Part shown: positions 22,083 to 24,196 of the stretch, piece by piece
Layout of the letters: every line of letters begins with the position of its first letter
Numbering within the stretch: the stretch's first letter is position 1
DNA from: an uncultured Collinsella sp.
Lineage (GTDB): Bacteria > Actinomycetota > Coriobacteriia > Coriobacteriales > Coriobacteriaceae
DNA: 24,196 bases
Assembly: GCA_902496455.1 (NCBI GenBank)
Contig: CABVAY010000033.1
Span: forward strand, 1 to 24,196
Direction of reading: 5' to 3'
The notes under the pieces: generated by a model
What the model saw: only the letters and a program-made list of their open reading frames with translations
The model's database searches: none
Told to the model about the DNA's origin: nothing
Program-made: the position numbers and the translations under genes

Positions 22083-22772
22083 ATGTCCCATACCGCCGCT
22101 CCCAAGGTTGCTTTTATTTTCGATTGCGACGGCACACTGGTTAATAGCACCCCCGTTTGGGCCTATGCCCAGCCCGAGTTATTGCACCGCCACGGAGTTG
22201 ACGTGACAGTCGATGATTTTGCCCAATTTGAGCATTTGTCGCTCGAGGACGAGTGCCAGGCCTACCACGACACATGGGGCATTGGCACGAATGGCGATGA
22301 GCTCTACCGTGAGCTGAGCGACATCCTGATCGATGGCTACTCCAAGGTGCCGCCGCGCGACGGGCTCCTGACATTTTTGGAGCAGGCGAAGGCGGCAGGC
22401 ATTGCCATGTGCGTGGCTACGTCCACGCCGGCCGAGCTGGTGCAGTCTGCGCTCGCTGGCGCCGGGCTCGACGCCTACATGGAGTTTGTGACCACCACGG
22501 GCGAGGCGGGGCGCTCCAAGCAGTTCCCCGATGTGTACGAGCTGGCGCTGCGCCGTCTGGAGGAGCGCCATGGGCACAAGTTTGAGCACGCATGGGTGTT
22601 TGAGGATGCGGTCTTTGGCCTTAAGAGCTCTGGCTCCGCCGGCTTTAAGCGTGTAGGTATTTATGACCCGCACGGCCGTATGAAGCGCGACGACGTGCGT
22701 GCCAACTGCGATATCTTTATCGACAGCTACGAAGACCTGGATTTGGCCCGCGTGCTTTCGTTTGAGGGATAG
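22083..22772 (+). CDS. HAD-superfamily phosphatase or phosphomutase, beta-phosphoglucomutase-like
   Basis: This 229-residue protein is a subclass I HAD enzyme with an alpha-helical cap. Motif I is DCDGTL with D14 and D16, motif II is T113 or S114 in VATSTP, motif III is K146 in GRSKQFPD, and motif IV is E174-D175 in FEDAVFG. The second Asp of motif I is kept, so it could be a sugar-phosphate phosphatase or a beta-phosphoglucomutase; sequence alone does not decide. ATG 22083 is chosen because GAAAGG (22070-22075) precedes it; a TTG at 22062 would lie upstream of that site. It diverges from glgB and shares the operator region, which hints at a hexose-phosphate substrate linked to glucan use. 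thiN follows after nine bases. Confidence 0.85.
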   Translation: MSHTAAPKVAFIFDCDGTLVNSTPVWAYAQPELLHRHGVDVTVDDFAQFEHLSLEDECQAYHDTWGIGTNGDELYRELSDILIDGYSKVPPRDGLLTFLEQAKAAGIAMCVATSTPAELVQSALAGAGLDAYMEFVTTTGEAGRSKQFPDVYELALRRLEERHGHKFEHAWVFEDAVFGLKSSGSAGFKRVGIYDPHGRMKRDDVRANCDIFIDSYEDLDLARVLSFEG

Positions 22773-22781
22773 GCGAGGGCT

Positions 22782-23423
22782 GTGGCTTGCAAGGTATTAG
22801 TGGTCTGCGGCTCGCCCGTGGTGGCGAGCGCGGATCTGCTTCGCCAGCTGGCGGGGGAGTGCGACCACGTTGTCGCCGTGGACCGCGGACTCGACGCGCT
22901 GCTGGGCGCGGGACTGGGCTGCGACGTGTATGTGGGGGATGCCGACACGGTGAGTGATGCGGGTCGCGCGTTGGTCGATGCTGCCACAGACTTTGAAGTT
23001 GAGCGTCACGACCCGTACAAGGACTATACCGATCTGGCGCTGGCGCTCGATTCCGTCCGCCGTCGCTGGCCAGGTGTCGAAGTGGTCGCGACTTGCGCTA
23101 CGGGAGGCCGTCCGGACATGGCGCTTTCCGTACTGGGGCTTCTCGCGGGCTACGGGGACGCTCCTGCCTGGATTGCCGAGGACAAGGTGGTCGCCCGCAT
23201 CCTTCGCGCAGGCGAATCGTGGACCATTGAGGGCGCCGAAGGCAAGACGTTCTCCATCATTGCTATAGCCCCTGGGACGGTTGTAAGCGAACACGGTTTA
23301 GAGTGGGAACTAGACCACACCTCCTTGGGCTTGTTGGCCGACACGGGCATCAGCAACGTCGTAAGGTCAACAGCCACGATCCAAGTCCACACTGGCACCG
23401 CCATCGCTTACCTCTACAAGTAA
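22782..23423 (+). CDS. thiN: thiamine pyrophosphokinase
   Basis: Thiamine pyrophosphokinase converts thiamine and ATP to thiamine diphosphate. The 213-residue protein has the family order of motifs: VAVDRGLDAL (31-40), GDADT (52-56, usually GDFDS), KDYTD (80-84) and GGRPDM (108-113, usually GGRxDH). The C-terminal thiamine-binding beta domain ends in GTAIAYLYK. The start is GTG 22782, with AGGCGAGGG (22771-22779) overlapping the stop codon of the HAD gene, so translation is probably coupled. Replacement of the usual His of GGRxDH by Met, and the GDADT variant, are unusual, but the overall pattern still fits. The HAD partner might act on a thiamine-related phosphate, although this is speculative. 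Confidence 0.85.
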   Translation: MACKVLVVCGSPVVASADLLRQLAGECDHVVAVDRGLDALLGAGLGCDVYVGDADTVSDAGRALVDAATDFEVERHDPYKDYTDLALALDSVRRRWPGVEVVATCATGGRPDMALSVLGLLAGYGDAPAWIAEDKVVARILRAGESWTIEGAEGKTFSIIAIAPGTVVSEHGLEWELDHTSLGLLADTGISNVVRSTATIQVHTGTAIAYLYK

Positions 23424-23437
23424 GGTCTATCGCATCA

Positions 23438-23512
23438 GGGTTTTATCGGGACGGTGGATAGAAATAAGCGCTCGAAGAGTGATTATTTCTATCCACCGTC
23501 CCAGGAAAACCC
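23438..23512. repeat. long inverted repeat downstream of thiN, GGGACGGT type
   Basis: The core arms GGGACGGTGGATAGAAATAA (23448-23467) and its exact inverse (23483-23502) are 20 bases each. Inside, CGCTC/GAGTG pairs down to a GAA loop; outside, GGGTTTT (23438-23444) pairs with AAAACCC (23506-23512) after a three-base interruption. The result is a nearly continuous hairpin of more than 30 bp. There is no U-tract. It starts 14 bases after the thiN stop codon and shares the GGGAC core with the other long palindromes. Confidence 0.8.
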
Positions 23513-23542
23513 GTAAGTAAGAGATTCAACCCAAAAAAGTCC

Positions 23543-23571
23543 TTGCATCAAAGAAAGTCTTCCCCTATAGT
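23543..23571 (+). promoter_or_regulatory. promoter of tRNA-Ala
   Basis: TTGCAT (23543-23548), a 17-base spacer and TATAGT (23566-23571, five of six matches) would start transcription a few bases before the tRNA at 23585. Confidence 0.6.
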
Positions 23572-23584
23572 ATCTCCTCGTCAC

Positions 23585-23657
23585 GGGGGCGTAGCTCAGC
23601 TGGGAGAGCGCTTGACTGGCAGTCAAGAGGTCAGGGGTTCGATCCCCCTCGTCTCCA
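23585..23657 (+). tRNA. tRNA-Ala (GGC)
   Basis: A complete cloverleaf can be drawn. The acceptor GGGGGCG pairs with CGTCTCC with two G-U pairs, and the D stem is GCTC/GAGC. The anticodon stem CTTGA/TCAAG holds loop CTGGCAG with anticodon GGC at 23618-23620. The T stem AGGGG/CCCCT holds TTCGATC. The discriminator A is at 23657, followed by CCC, so the 3' CCA is not fully encoded. It has its own promoter and terminator. Confidence 0.95.
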
Positions 23658-23673
23658 CCCGAGCATTGAATGA

Positions 23674-23701
23674 GGCTCCAACGCAAGTTGGGGCCTTTTT
23701 T
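23674..23701 (+). terminator. terminator of tRNA-Ala
   Basis: GGCTCCAAC (23674-23682) and GTTGGGGCC (23687-23695) form a 9-bp stem with a GCAA tetraloop, followed by six T (23696-23701). It starts 17 bases after the tRNA. Confidence 0.9.
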
Positions 23702-23761
23702 CATATTGGCACACAAGGTCAAAGGCGGCACCATGATCCTCCTGGTCGACAAGATCGTGCG

Positions 23762-23790
23762 TTGAACGGGCGTCGCGTGCATGGTAGTAT
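23762..23790 (+). promoter_or_regulatory. candidate promoter of the CAU tRNA
   Basis: TTGAAC (23762-23767), exactly 17 bases, then TAGTAT (23785-23790). Each hexamer matches consensus at four positions. The tRNA begins 65 bases after the -10 box. Nothing else is recognised in the 154 bases between the two tRNA units. Confidence 0.45.
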
Positions 23791-23855
23791 TTCACGACGT
23801 GGTTCAAAGCGTTGGAGGCTGTTCTGCCACCCCAACTGTAAGTGCCACTTTATAA

Positions 23856-23931
23856 GGGCTCTTGGCGCAACGGTTAGCGCAGGGGACTCATAATCCCTGG
23901 GTTCTGGGTTCGAATCCCGGAGGGCCCACCA
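23856..23931 (+). tRNA. tRNA with CAU anticodon, probably elongator Met
   Basis: The cloverleaf is complete. The acceptor GGGCTCT pairs with AGGGCCC, and the D stem is GCGC/GCGC. The anticodon stem GGGGA/TCCCT holds loop CTCATAA with CAT at 23889-23891. The T stem CTGGG/CCCGG holds TTCGAAT. Discriminator A (23928) is followed by an encoded CCA. The first acceptor pair is G-C, unlike an initiator tRNA. GGACTCATAATCC is common in actinobacterial elongator tRNA-Met, but a tRNA-Ile2 whose C34 is changed to lysidine would look similar, and the C4-G69 pair leaves that open. Confidence 0.85.
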
Positions 23932-23940
23932 GGTTTTTCA

Positions 23941-23976
23941 ACAGGTCAGGCAATATGTCTGGCCTGTTTTCTTTTT
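23941..23976 (+). terminator. terminator of the CAU tRNA
   Basis: ACAGGTCAG (23941-23949) and CTGGCCTGT (23959-23967) form a 9-bp stem with one G-U pair, followed by TTTCTTTTT. It starts ten bases after the tRNA. Confidence 0.85.
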
Positions 23977-24072
23977 CATGGCATTAGTTTTCACTTGCAA
24001 ATAGCCTGCTTGCTCACTTCCGGGCGCCCTCGGTCGGCTGCCTGCGATGCCCCCGCCACGAAACCGGCCCAT

Positions 24073-24196
24073 CTACTACGTTTGACCCCGGCCCCTAGAC
24101 CATACCCCGTATTTCGCGAAAACCGCAGGCCGTCTGCCTGCGGTTTTATTTTTGCCCGAGGCGCCATGGTCGGGGGATGCCGGCCAAACGTAGTAG
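24073..24196. repeat. inverted repeat with CTACTACGTTTG ends, at the window edge
   Basis: CTACTACGTTTG (24073-24084) recurs in exact inverse at 24185-24196, the last bases of the window. Pairing resumes further in, with GACCAT (24098-24103) against ATGGTC (24166-24171), so each arm is about 31 bases and imperfect. A strong hairpin lies between the arms. The TACTACG core is shared with the repeat at 11968-12099. The element may extend past the window. No gene is seen in the stretch from 23977 onward. Confidence 0.6.
24119..24153 (+). terminator. intrinsic terminator inside the edge repeat
   Basis: AAAACCGCAGG (24119-24129) and CCTGCGGTTTT (24137-24147) form a perfect 11-bp stem with a seven-base loop, followed by ATTTTT. 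The A-rich left side means it could also act on the minus strand, for a gene beyond the window. Confidence 0.75.

Noticed and set aside
23489..23893. Frames on both strands across the tRNA-Ala region
   Set aside because: They overlap a certain tRNA, its promoter and its terminator.

Overview
This 24.2 kb window of GC-rich bacterial chromosome looks like Collinsella or a close relative (class Coriobacteriia, Actinomycetota). That assignment rests on C-ending codon use, actinobacterial-looking housekeeping proteins, the single-operon glycogen cluster and several long intergenic palindromes. It is an inference from style, not from a search.

Left third (1-8400): the 5' part of metK (minus) diverges from gltX, priA, def, fmt and rsmB (all plus). 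This is a translation and replication-restart block: charging of tRNA-Glu, primosome helicase, N-terminal deformylation, formylation of Met-tRNA and 16S rRNA methylation. It ends at a bidirectional terminator facing a small FmdB-type zinc-ribbon gene (minus). Codon use in fmt differs sharply from its neighbours.

Middle (8464-21751, all minus): a glycogen and alpha-glucan cluster. Transcription runs glgB, glgP, glgC, glgD, glgA; after a terminator and a new promoter comes one 1098-residue protein that joins a GH13 alpha-glucan hydrolase to a GH77 4-alpha-glucanotransferase. Together they cover ADP-glucose synthesis (GlgC plus the degenerate paralogue GlgD), chain elongation (GlgA), branching (GlgB), phosphorolysis (GlgP) and debranching or chain rearrangement (the fusion). 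GlgA and GlgB both end in long Lys/Ala/Thr-rich, histone-H1-like tails. The gaps glgP-glgC and glgD-glgA hold strong hairpins without U-tracts.

Right part (21752-24196): a 331-base divergent control region, a HAD-family phosphatase or phosphomutase, a thiN-like thiamine pyrophosphokinase, tRNA-Ala(GGC), a CAU tRNA (Met, or possibly Ile2), terminators, and a palindromic element cut by the window edge.

The two most interesting signals are: (1) a repeated GTTT(T)ACCA motif at the glgB/HAD divergent promoter, including a perfect inverted repeat TGGTAAAAC-N8-GTTTTACCA, and again at the promoter of the GH13-GH77 gene, which suggests an undescribed glucan regulon; (2) the shared polybasic tails on glycogen synthase and branching enzyme. 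Six long intergenic inverted repeats, of a GGGAC-containing and a TACTACG-containing type, form a third theme. No CRISPR array, prophage or insertion sequence is visible.
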